Below, one piece after another: positions 1 through 9,063 of a DNA stretch of 64,000 nucleotides (position 1 is the stretch's first letter; the number at the start of each line of letters is the position of its first letter). The translations under genes and the position numbers were made by a program. The notes below the pieces were generated by a model. It searched no databases, was not told the DNA's origin, and was given only the letters and a program-made list of their open reading frames with translations. Origin of the DNA: Copromyces sp. CBS 386.78 (lineage: Eukaryota > Ascomycota > Sordariomycetes > Sordariales > Sordariaceae); NCBI GenBank assembly GCA_030685235.1, contig MU839206.1, positions 1 to 64,000 of the forward strand, read 5' to 3'.

Positions 1-61
1 TTTGTCCCATAATAAAAGTTTGTCCCATAATTTTTTTTCCCCCTACTTAATGAGTAGGGGG
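1..61. repeat. Left-edge direct repeat plus hairpin
   Basis: The 13-mer TTTGTCCCATAAT occurs at 1-13 and again at 19-31. It is followed by a perfect inverted repeat, CCCCCTACT (39-47) and AGTAGGGGG (53-61), with a 5-nt loop. Short subterminal direct repeats next to a hairpin are typical of the ends of small DNA transposons or MITEs, but the element would extend left of the window and no matching terminus is visible inside it. The identity is therefore inferred. Confidence 0.4.
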
Positions 62-640
62 TTGAGAAAAGTCCCACCACCACAACCCCCAAGTATGTCT
101 CGAGAGAAAAGACGGAGAGGGCTTAACAATCGTGGCAGGTGTGTAACGTTCAATGCCTCATCACCAAACAAACGGAAATACGAGATGATATGTGCCCCAG
201 AACAAAGCGGGCACACCAACGGTCGAGGAGCCTGATGACTTTCAATGCCTACCAGATGAAACTTACTTTATCCGTTTGATAGGGGACCACTGGAGAAAAT
301 ATGTGAGACGAAAGGTATCTTTCTGCTGGTGATACTGCCTTGGAGGTACAGTGAATGAATGGAACGAAATCTCTTCTCTCGCACTCCATCCTACACGGTT
401 CTCCCTCCGTGCAGCGAAAGATGACTATCTTTGACCTTACAAATGATGGGATGAGAAGTGAGGAACCACTCTGGACCATGGCGAAAGAAAGGAGCAGTAT
501 CTCGTGAGGACAAGAATGCGCGAGATGTCTATATAGGACGAAAACAGGCAGGAAGTCGATGTGATCGCTTGCAAACGACGTTCACTGAATTCCAAGGTAC
601 CTGTGATAGGTGTCTCGTGATGGATCATCCTCCGTCTGGT
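62..640. other. Intergenic, no gene recognised
   Basis: Short overlapping ORFs occur on both strands but none resembles a known protein. The right part leads into the TATA box at 641. Confidence 0.5.
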
Positions 641-648
641 TATAAAAG
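641..648 (+). promoter_or_regulatory. TATA box with CT-rich start region
   Basis: TATAAAAG at 641-648 is followed within 20 bases by a CT-rich tract (about 651-690), a common fungal core-promoter layout. It would drive transcription to the right, into the 945-1606 region. Confidence 0.5.
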
Positions 649-944
649 ACCCCATCTTTCTCCTCTCCTCTTCCTTTCCCTTCTCTATCCGAACCATTCA
701 GGAAGTTCATTTACATCGACGCCTCAAATTGCCTTCTGGATTCCTGCTCGTCTTCCATGCTCTCTCAGCAGAAGGTATTCTCCTCAGTAACAACCCAAAG
801 GGCCAACGTCAAATATATCCTCATCAACGACTAAGTCCTACCTTAGCTGCGGTTCATTACGTTGCCCTGTCGTCCCGGCCGTCGTCCGCAATACAACCCA
901 TCTCTTCCTCAAGCAAACCCCGTCTCAGTCACGCCTCAGCCACG

Positions 945-1606
945 ATGTCAAGCGAAGACGTGCGCATCCTCCGCGAAGCCATCCGCAACCGTTTGGACAA
1001 GCTAGAGGGCGGAAAGGATGCAACCAACAAAGGACATGCTAACCAACCCCGAGGATACTCAGGCGGAGTATGCCAGGCTCCTGGGGGTCCAGCAGATCGT
1101 GAGGGAAGAGCTGCGGGAACCTGGTAGCCATCCTAACTTTGGCCAAGAAGTTTTCAGAAAAGCTTCGCGAGGCTTCTCCTACTTTATATCGCCCGCCCGC
1201 TACATAGCGGGAGCCTGGTAGCCATCCAAACATGGACCAAGAAGCTTTGATGCAAAAGGTCCGGGAGGCTCGTCTCATGTCCCGTCTGCCCGCTACACAA
1301 GTGAAGCCCCGTCACGATACCACCAGCGCGGCGGCGGCGGCGGCGGAGATTACCCTCTCTAAGACGGAACCGGACATCTTAGCCAACGTACGCCAGGAAA
1401 GCAAGAAGGTTTTCGACAATTTGGTGCGTCGGGCTCATTCGGATCGTTCGGTGACTTCCACTTCAGATGATGTCGTGGCTGAGCCGGGTCTCAGTGGGCA
1501 GGAGCATTCAACTCAACCACGGAGAACCACGGTATGGCACCATGTCAACAACGCCGAGGAAATCCTCGAGGGCTCCTTCGTTCTTCAGATTCTTGGTGCC
1601 GACTGA
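945..1606 (+). pseudogene. Probable decayed or mis-framed small gene
   Basis: Protein-like sequence runs through three frames in turn. The ATG at 945 begins MSSEDVRILREAIRNRLDKL in frame one. A second frame from about 1018 (MQPTKDMLTNPEDTQAEY...) continues to about 1150. The third frame holds the longest piece, 1232-1606, a 124-residue ORF starting MDQEALMQKVREAR with an alanine run near residue 34 and ending VLQILGAD. No single splice pattern I tried joins all pieces without a stop, although a GTATGC donor (1068), a CTAAC branch and a TTTTCAG acceptor (ending 1157) are present. A diverged tandem duplication of about 94 bp (1117/1211) sits across the frame breaks. With a TATA box upstream, the locus may be expressed, but the coding sequence looks damaged. 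The family is not recognised. If intact, the best single CDS is 1232-1606. Confidence 0.3.
1117..1305 (+). repeat. Diverged ~94-bp tandem duplication
   Basis: A unit starting GAACCTGGTAGCCATCC at 1117 recurs as GAGCCTGGTAGCCATCC at 1211. Both end in CCCGCTACA. Copy 2 is open as PGSHPNMDQEA...KVREA...RLPATQ. Copy 1 would read ...EKLREA...RPPAT and then a TAG stop, with a frame change in its middle. Confidence 0.6.
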
Positions 1607-2403
1607 TAGTATGGATGATAGGGATGCGAGGTCCAGTTACAAAAAGGAGAAGTCGATTGAGGAAGTCTCAAAAGTCAACACCCACCCCGAGTGAGGAAGA
1701 TTGAAGTGAACCTGAATTCCTGGTGCACTGCTTGGACGACTAGACGTACACATGCTCTAGACGTGCCCGCTTGTTTGGAAGGTGTTGATGAATCAGGATC
1801 AAAATCAGAAGTCGGTTCCGTGGTGTCCCATGAGATGGATCTGGGATGAAGAGTTACCTCTAACCAGGTTCGAGTTTCTTTTTGCTGATAGTTAGGTACC
1901 AGGAAGCCGATTCATCAGCCAAAAGGAAGATCACTGCAAATGCAAAAGCAAGAGGAAAGCAGGTATCTTTTTTAAACAACCAAGTTCTTTTGTTCAGCTA
2001 GCTATTAAAGACAATATTGACTACCCTCTATGTACAGAGCAAAGGACGCCCCCGATGATTTATATGCAAGAACCCCTTCCGATCTATATACCCCTTGGCT
2101 ATGCGACTTCTATCCCCTTCTATTCCCCTCAACTCCTCGTCCCCTCTTCACTGCTACTCCTTCCCCTACTCCTACTCCTCAACTTCCCACTCCTATCCTA
2201 TCCCTCTTCCTCGTCCTCCTCTGTTTTTATCCACTGCTTTCTATATTATCCTCCACTCCACTGCTTCCCCTACTCCTTCTCCTCCCCTTCCACTCATCCC
2301 CCTGACTCTTCTCCACTCCTGCTCCTCTCCTCCTCCTCTCATAGTGTGTTATTTGAGCATCGCACTCCTGTTGATGATTCTAAAACCGGGCAGGCTAGAG
2401 AAT
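1607..2403. other. Intergenic with long pyrimidine-rich tract
   Basis: No gene is recognised. About 2105-2340 is almost purely C/T on the plus strand. It lies just beyond the stop codon of the minus-strand secreted protein gene and may be part of its 3' region. Confidence 0.6.
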
Positions 2404-3288
2404 TTAGAGGGAAACCTTGAGGGCAGCGCCAAGGAAGACGTGAAGGCCACCAGCGCACTTGTTGAGGGACTGAGCGTGGGCCTGGATCTGGGCAACGAGC
2501 TGAGGAGCCTGGATGTCAAGGCCGACAACAGCGCGGAGGGCAAAGTTGACAATGGGGGTGGCGATGGGGAGGACGAGGCTGGCGATGAGGTTGAGCTCCT
2601 TGACGATGACCTTGAGGACGTCCTGGGTGGCGGTGGCGACAAGGTGCTTGAGGCAGCCCTCGACCTGGAGGAGGAGAGCCTCGATGTCGGCAACGAGGTC
2701 GAGGACGATCTGGAGCTCGGCGGCGACGAGGCCGACAGAGGGGCGGATGAGAGCGGTAACCGAGGGGATGACACCGGTGACGACGGTGTGGAGGTGGCCG
2801 GACAGGCTGACGAGGGCCTCGAGGAGGAGCTGGACGTCGATGCCGGACTCGCAGTCGACGAGCTCGGTGATGCGGGTCAAGTCGGCCTTGACGAGGACGT
2901 CGATGTTGAGGACGATGGTGGTGACCTCCTTGACGACGACGGCGGGCGCCTTGCCGGAGGTGGCACCGGAGCCGATCCTGCCGGCATCAAGGCCGGTGGA
3001 AGGGACCGAGGGGACACCGGTGGGGAAGACACCGCCGGGCTGGGTGTAGTACTCGGTCTTGTGCTGGGAGACGGTGGTGGCCCAGGTCTGGTAGAGGGTG
3101 GTGGCGGAGGTCAAGGTCTGAACGGGGGAGGCGATCTCATCGCCGTTGATGGGAGAGTCGACACCGTTGGGAAGGCCGTTGAGGCCGGAGGGAGCGGCGC
3201 CGTGACCACCGCAGGCAGAGCCAAGGATGGGAGAGGCAATGGCGGAGCCAATGGCGGCGGCAGAGAGGGCGGCGCTGAAGAACTTCAT
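2404..3288 (-). CDS. Secreted small hydrophobic protein, probable cell-surface protein
   Basis: A single-exon protein of 294 residues. It starts MKFFSAALSAAAIGSAIASP, a clear signal peptide with cleavage likely near residue 19. A Gly/Pro/Ser/Thr-rich N-terminal third (about 20-115) follows, then a helical, leucine/valine-rich C-terminal domain (about 115-294) with cysteines near 144, 213 and 279. That layout is reminiscent of hydrophobic surface-binding or cell-wall galactomannoprotein-like secreted fungal proteins, but I cannot name a family. Third codon positions are overwhelmingly C or G, which in these fungi marks highly expressed genes, and this bias keeps a false 420-codon ORF open on the plus strand. 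A TATATAA box lies about 200 bp upstream, and the leader carries CAA repeats just before the ATG. The start fits the signal peptide. Confidence 0.85.
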   Translation of the reverse strand: MKFFSAALSAAAIGSAIASPILGSACGGHGAAPSGLNGLPNGVDSPINGDEIASPVQTLTSATTLYQTWATTVSQHKTEYYTQPGGVFPTGVPSVPSTGLDAGRIGSGATSGKAPAVVVKEVTTIVLNIDVLVKADLTRITELVDCESGIDVQLLLEALVSLSGHLHTVVTGVIPSVTALIRPSVGLVAAELQIVLDLVADIEALLLQVEGCLKHLVATATQDVLKVIVKELNLIASLVLPIATPIVNFALRAVVGLDIQAPQLVAQIQAHAQSLNKCAGGLHVFLGAALKVSL

Positions 3289-3490
3289 ATTTGCGGTTGT
3301 TGTTGTTGTTGGTGGTGGTTGTTGATTATAAAAAAAGGTAGTAGAAAATGGTTCTAAAGAATGTAGTAGTAGTTGGATGTTGTGATTAAAGAATGACTGT
3401 GATTATTATTAGTTGCAGTGGTGAGTGAGTGTTGTGAGTGAGTGATGATGAGAGAAAAGAAACCGGTTGATGGAGGAAGATGAGCTCCTG

Positions 3491-3497
3491 TTATATA
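3491..3497 (-). promoter_or_regulatory. TATA box of the secreted protein gene
   Basis: TATATAA read on the minus strand, about 205 bp upstream of the ATG at 3288. The spacing suits a strong Pol II promoter with a CAAC-rich leader. Confidence 0.55.
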
Positions 3498-4749
3498 CCA
3501 GTTTGTCGCCGATTCTGACCTCCTCATCGCGCCCCCTTGTTCACGATGTTGCTTGTGTGAGTTGTTCGCCATCAACGTTAGCGTCATGATGATAGGCGGT
3601 CTCTCCTTTCTCTCCTTTCTCGGCAATTCTCGCTAGATCGGCAAAGTTGAACATGGTGTAAGTGGCAGCGACGGTGAGTTTGGGCGAGGGGCGTAAACGG
3701 TGTCGCAGATCTCAATCAGCCTGATGCCAAGGCCTGTCAACGACGGAAGCTCCGTCTTCGCAAATGATTGACGGTGTAAGGTACAGCTGCAGGGCTTCGG
3801 ATCTGGAGACTAAGGTGGGGCTAGGAGAAACTCCATCGCAGCTTAATCCTAAGGTGCCATGTAAGTGCACTTATGGCTTGGCAGGGTCTGAGACGGAGCG
3901 GTGGACAAAGGTGATATTGGTCGCTGTAATTTTAGGGGTCCTCGATATGTTGGAAGAGGTCTTGACAGTGTCATCATGGTGGTGTTCTGATCTTCCAGTT
4001 AGCGATGTTCACCTGTGCAATAAACTTTGGCCCAACGATGATGCAATGGACGACATGATTCCCAGCACGTTTTCAACACCAAGAACAGTACCATATTGTG
4101 CAGATCAGGTACAGTGTAGTAGCCAATGCAAGATGAAGCAGTGAGACGGGGAAGTTGGGTTGCAAATGCACAAACGGAACGTGCCGTTCAGGGGTTGCGT
4201 TGGTAAAGAAACACCAACGGAATCTCTGATCCAATGGTAAATGCCGTTGTTCCGGACTCATTCACCTAGTTTGGGATCGACAGGTCCATCCATATCCCGG
4301 TTCAGGAGCAGATCTCCCCGATCCAACGATACGGCTCCGCGTTGTTGATCCCTTCCCGTTACGCCACTCTAGCCACAACTCACCGTTGTCACCGCCGTGT
4401 ACCTGCTGGCCTGAGTCTATCGATTTTTTGGGAGGCCTCTTTCGCTTGCCGTTACCGGAGAAACACTTCAGCTCGCTTGGTATGATCAGAATAAATAATG
4501 GCAAGGCCCTTCCATGATAATTTGGTCGATCGACAAAGACCGTTGCTTGTTTTTGTTTCACTCATCTCTCCGCAGTGTGCAACCGACGAGGCTTCTGTGG
4601 GGAACTCCAGATGACGCCGACTTTCTCAGATTGCTCAACCGTTTATTTTTGGACAAGATGCAGATCGTCTCGTATCTCTCATAAAGGCATCGCGGGTGTT
4701 CGGACCTGTGTTCGTTAGATGAAAGGGCAAAATGGCTCAACGGCAGTTG

Positions 4750-4782
<33 letters not shown>

Positions 4783-4785
4783 TTT
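4750..4785. repeat. A29T7 homopolymer tract
   Basis: Twenty-nine A residues (4750-4778) are followed directly by seven T residues (4779-4785). Confidence 0.95.
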
Positions 4786-5712
4786 CCAAGGTATTGCTGT
4801 CTCAGAGAGCAATACCATTAACAGAAGACTTGCAGAGCTGAAGTGAGGATGGGTTTCAAGGCGGTTGATCTTCGCCAAGCCAGGTAGACAGGTGGTAGGT
4901 GGAGTGTTCCGTAATGGAGAAAACACCGTCGATTCGGGGAAGATGTGGGAGGATCACGAGGATATCAACTTCCACACATTGTGTTAGCTTCGGTATGACC
5001 CGACTTTCCTCCAAAAGAAGATTCTCCGCCGGTTTGGAAACAAGACGCCATGATCACCAATTAGCTCGACGGCCAAGACTCAATGTCGACGATGTGGATG
5101 GTGTGGAAGACAAGTTCTTCCTGGCCTGTCCTGAAAAAGAGGAGGCGTCCAGGCGCGAGATCCCGGATCTTGCAGGAGCAATCGCGCCGGTGCTACCGGG
5201 TGCATTCCCGGCATTGACGTGCCGTGGCTGGTAACGTCAATGAGATGCCGGAGCGAGGCGTCGAGGTCACAGTCCAAATCGCCAGATATGGTTTGTGATG
5301 TCCTAGATCGATATGTCTTCATCTGCGTGTATTGTGATGGTGGCCCATGCTTGTGGTGTGGCGCAGAGCATGTCACGATGGCTTCAGTCGAGAGTACGAG
5401 CCTGCTTGTTGGCAATTTGTAGTCTCTCATAACAACGACGCTCTCCAAATTGTCAGCCCCCATTTTTTCCCCTGCGGATCCGCCCCGCTTTTCGGCCGCC
5501 ACAGCAGAGCATGTGGCGCGTGGCTTGGAACCTGCGGGTCCAAATGGTGTGACATTGTGATTGGTGGGGGTGGTGTTCATTTAGTCCCGTAAGGAATTCC
5601 AACTTCTCCAAGACTGCGATGGTCCGAGCGGAGGTGGCTGAGTGAATGAGACTAGCAATTTGGGATTAAGCACTGCAGGTCTAGAGCGCAGCAATCCATA
5701 GCCTATATATTG

Positions 5713-5742
<30 letters not shown>
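5713..5742. repeat. A30 homopolymer tract
   Basis: An uninterrupted run of thirty A residues, preceded by TATATATTG. Confidence 0.95.
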
Positions 5743-5745
<3 letters not shown>

Positions 5746-5920
5746 TTGAGGCACGATATGGTTGAAGAAGGCAATGCGATAACGCGAAATGGTGGTTTGG
5801 GGAAAGCTGTCGAAAGTGGGCTGAATTGAACCAGCTGCACCACTCGCTGTTATGGAAGCGTTGGATATGAATTGCCCGTCATAGGTTTGTCCAACATGAC
5901 AAATCTAATGTCAATCACCA

Positions 5921-5991
5921 GCGCCAGTGGTTTAGTGGTAAAATCCATCGTTGCCATCGATGGGCCCCGCGTTCGATTCGCGGCTGGCGCA
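5921..5991 (+). tRNA. tRNA-Gly (GCC)
   Basis: Seventy-one nucleotides that fold as a full cloverleaf. The acceptor stem is GCGCCAG paired with CTGGCGC, with discriminator A. The D arm contains AGTGGTA. The anticodon stem CATCG/CGATG carries the loop TTGCCAT (anticodon GCC). The T arm is CCGCG-TTCGATT-CGCGG. The B box is GTTCGATTC, and there is no intron. Seventy-one nucleotides is the usual length for eukaryotic tRNA-Gly(GCC). CCA is not encoded, as expected. Confidence 0.97.
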
Positions 5992-6006
5992 TTACTTTCC
6001 CTTGGG

Positions 6007-6033
6007 TTTTTTTTGCGCTTTTTTTTTTTTTTT
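6007..6033 (+). terminator. RNA polymerase III T-run terminator
   Basis: T8 (6007-6014) and T15 (6019-6033), 15-28 bases after the tRNA-Gly 3' end, serve as a strong double pol III terminator. Confidence 0.85.
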
Positions 6034-6375
6034 GTCATGATGACCTCGTCAGATAGAAGACGCTATTGCGGCTCATGCATAGCAGTTATAATATTCAATA
6101 GGTTCCATGTGTCACAATGGTCCCTCCTTGTATGAAATGAACTGTAGAGCCAACAGAAGTTTGAGATGACAACTTCTTGTTTTTTTTCGTGGAACTTTGT
6201 GTTTCTACAAGACCTAACATGCTATTCAGGTATCGGGCAAGTTGACATGCGAATATCTGCATTATTTTTCACTGTGTCTGGCATTCTGATTCTTCCGCAG
6301 CTCATGTGCTTATAATAGTTTGGTTCAATGAGTTAAACTGACATTGCTGCTATCAAAACATTGTCTTCACCATGA

Positions 6376-6733
6376 TGTTGACAGTATGAATGTCCTCCAA
6401 CGAGTGGTTATCCAATTCAAATGATGTGAGAAGATTCTGGGCCGTTTGCTGCACAGACCGCTAGTCCTTTGCGCTGCAGGGCCTTTGCCCTGCAACCCTC
6501 TTTGACAGCGGATCTGGCAGCACCCAGAATCCCCTCCTTTGCAGACCTTCCTCCTCTTTGTATCACCAGCTCTATATAGCTGGTGATCCCCTCCAGCTTC
6601 AGTTAGCTGGATCTCTCCATCAATACATCATCATCATTCCCATCTTTCGTGATCCATCTCATAAATGATCATTTTCATTCGCCCACTATATAAGCACCGG
6701 ATCATTGTCTATTCCAGACACAGCAGGCCTCCA
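6376..6733 (+). mobile_element. Probable solo LTR (copia-like) with 5-bp target duplication
   Basis: A 358-bp stretch begins TGTTGACAG and ends CTCCA (TG...CA). It is flanked by CATGA at 6371-6375 and CATGA at 6734-6738, a perfect 5-bp target-site duplication. Inside are LTR-like features: a TATA-like TCTATATAG within a 10-bp inverted repeat (6562-6571/6578-6587), a second TATATAA (6687-6693), and a CA/TC-rich tail. Two other perfect hairpins lie at 6475-6494 and 6593-6610. No gag/pol coding sequence or second LTR is present, so it would be a solo LTR. It sits about 385 bp downstream of the tRNA gene, a frequent neighbourhood for Ty-like insertions. The exact ends are inferred from the duplication. 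Confidence 0.45.
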
Positions 6734-6738
6734 CATGA

Positions 6739-8187
6739 TCTTTTACGTCCCCCATTCGACATTCTGTCATGAGCTGGAGATTCCCGTTGTAATGACCTAC
6801 TTGGAGTTTTGTCTGTAAGCATTGTGGTTAAGACACGCGGAGGCTAACCGGGTCTAACAGATAACGCTCAATTTAGCCACTTATCGTGTAATCCTCTGCT
6901 AGTGGCTGCTAAGCAAGACGTACTCTTCAGATCAATGTGACACTCAATTGGCCAATGCCCACGGATGGAAAGTGCAGCTTGTAAGCGCTTGATAAGATAC
7001 ATTACATACGCACCAGCAGATAGGTACGTCGATAGCAACACTTGGAACAGGCATGCTCTAGCTAAAACCAACGTGATACTCCTGATCTGTTAGTGCAATG
7101 CGAAGCCTTTCAGCTGATCATGCGTAACTCTCACTATCAGCATAACAGATAATAGCAACTCTTATCGCACATGCCTATTCCTCGGTTAGTCGGCTCGCGG
7201 TCAGATGAACCGAAGCCATCATCAAATCTTAGCACCTTGGTAACCCCTTCCAAAATGAAGAAAAAAAAAATCCAACTGAAATTCATTTTCACCAGTTGCG
7301 ATTGCCCTCGACACTTCAGGCTCTGAGTGAAGCAATTTAACCGTTGTATTTCCGCAAACAATTGCAGTTGCGACGTCTCAATTGAGTTCGATCTCGATTC
7401 CCCAATTCCCAACGACCCAGTGGTCTAGAATACTGAAAAGCGCAGATGACCGACACAAAGAGTGGTGTGCCGGCACTCACCAAGTGGTACGTTTTCTCTG
7501 CCCACCAGATGCCTAGGTCGTGCCATCGGGGAGCCATACGGGCAACAATCTCCATCGACCATCGGGTTCAGTCGGGGGAAGAGCACCCCTAGCAAGGGTG
7601 TTTTCGGTGTCAGCGGACACAGCGGGTTCACAATCTAGCCCGTAATATGCGGATAACACGACTTGGCGAAGAATTCGTCGACCTGATCGTACTGATCGAA
7701 CCCAAAAACTGCTGATGTTATCTGAAAGAACCGTTAGAACCGTACAGATCTTGTGTTCCTGACAATCTGACTACTACGCTTTTCCCCGGATTATTTGCTT
7801 GCCCATGTAAACTGTGGGCTAACCGAAGGGTTCGCGAAGGGCGTAACCGTCCGTCCGATTGCCAGTTGGCGATGTGTGGCTATGAATTGACAATGTTTAG
7901 ACGAAAGTGACTGGTGTATTTGAGGGGATTGGTCTCCCCTTTGTTGTTCTGGAATACTTACATGTTCTATCGACATCAGCAAGTATTCATCGTTTACTAC
8001 AAAGCATCATCGATACAGTGATAGCTAAACACCATCAGTTACTATCACGACGCAAACAACCACCAACACTGCAATCGACACTGTAGTTGCCAAAACCCAC
8101 GGTAGTTGATCCAACCACCAATCACCAACCAAGCACTTGATAGAACAAACGGCCATCAACACCAACCGAGCAGAAGACAAATCTTAG
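6739..8187. other. Intergenic, no gene recognised
   Basis: Only short ORFs (60-91 codons) without recognisable features. The right end, rich in CAACAC motifs, is probably the promoter and leader of the gene at 8308. Confidence 0.5.
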
Positions 8188-8250
8188 GTATGCAAAACCC
8201 AAAACCTCCAGTCAAACCATCATGATGAGCACCACTAACACCCATTCCAG
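8188..8250 (+). other. 5'-UTR intron (63 nt)
   Basis: Donor GTATGC at 8188, branch CACTAAC about 12 bases before the end, and acceptor ATTCCAG ending at 8250. It lies in the leader of the ORF that starts at 8308. All three signals fit the fungal consensus, which supports transcription from this strand. Confidence 0.55.
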
Positions 8251-8307
8251 CTTCACAACTCTTAACAGCAACAACAGAACCACAGCACAACAATCACCAC
8301 ATCACCA

Positions 8308-8715
8308 ATGGAAGACGAAGAATACTACCACATGATGATGGCCGACCTCGAGCGTCTCGAGCGCATCCACCACCACCCCGAAATCCCTCCTCCATCACCT
8401 CCTCCCCGTCAACAACCCTACCACTGGAACCCCTCTTATTTCGATATCCTTCACGAGACAAACACAACCTCTACAACAGCGACAACAACACAAAGATATG
8501 GGACGACAACAACCATTTCTTCTGCTGCTAGTTCACCTACTTCTGAGACGGGTCACCGTCCACCGAGTCCAATTTTGTCGGGGTTGAAATCCGCGGTTTT
8601 GGCGGGGTTGGACGTGTTGCATTTACATCATCCTCATGGGCCGAGGCCGCATTCGTCGGGCTCACAGGGTGGCGAAAGTGGGAGTAGTAAAAAGGATAGG
8701 AGGAATTCCCATTGA
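8308..8715 (+). CDS. Hypothetical proline/histidine-rich protein, 135 aa
   Basis: The ORF starts MEDEEYYHMMMADLERLERI, an acidic potentially helical N-terminus. It continues with a proline-rich stretch (about 28-36), a threonine-rich stretch (50-70), a short hydrophobic helix (LKSAVLAGLDVLHLHH, about 92-107) and a charged Ser/Gly/Lys tail ending KKDRRNSH. No signal peptide or known domain is seen. A good 5'-UTR intron and a CAACA-rich leader immediately upstream argue that it is a real transcript. The ATG is the first in the spliced leader that opens a sizeable frame. It is convergent with the transcription factor gene on the opposite strand. Function unknown. Confidence 0.5.
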   Translation: MEDEEYYHMMMADLERLERIHHHPEIPPPSPPPRQQPYHWNPSYFDILHETNTTSTTATTTQRYGTTTTISSAASSPTSETGHRPPSPILSGLKSAVLAGLDVLHLHHPHGPRPHSSGSQGGESGSSKKDRRNSH

Positions 8716-9063
8716 TCGTTGGCGTGAGAGGAGGATGGATGATTTCACGACTATGATTTTTCCTTGTTTCAATCTGAAGGAGTTCGAGGGAGTTTTGGGT
8801 CAGGTCTTTCATGACCAGGAAGAAAGGAAAACTGTTTTCGTACCTCTACTTGATACCAGATAGAAGAAGAGTATAATACCCAACCCGCACCTCAAATTCC
8901 ACAAGTTTCAATCTCTCGCACACGCACACACATACGCACACGCACGAAAAAAAAAGACAAAAAAAAAAAAAAACACGACATTGTTATTCTCATCTAGCTC
9001 ATTTGTTCGCTAACACCTTGTTTTCCGTGTCACCACCACGTTGTCACCCCTCAACGCCCTAGA
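8716..9063. other. Convergent 3' intergenic region
   Basis: Holds the 3' ends of the small plus-strand gene and the minus-strand transcription factor, with ACACGC-type dinucleotide repeats (about 8920-8945) and two A-rich tracts. No gene. Confidence 0.6.

Larger units (their letters stand above)
3498..5920. other. Intergenic, no gene supported
   Basis: Several ORFs of 60-166 codons exist, the largest on the minus strand at 5080-5580, but none shows a recognisable domain or a clear splice continuation. The stretch carries two long A tracts and an inverted repeat CATTGACGT (5212-5220) / ACGTCAATG (5234-5242). Confidence 0.5.

Noticed and set aside
2095..3357. 420-codon plus-strand ORF opposite the secreted protein gene
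   Set aside because: It is held open by the C/G third-position bias of the minus-strand gene. Its composition (Asp/Gly/Glu repeats) is an antisense artefact, and the minus frame has a signal peptide and TATA box.
5080..5580. 166-codon minus-strand ORF (MNTTPTNHNV...)
   Set aside because: No domain, no continuing exon with good splice signals, and ordinary composition. A chance ORF is more likely, though not excluded.
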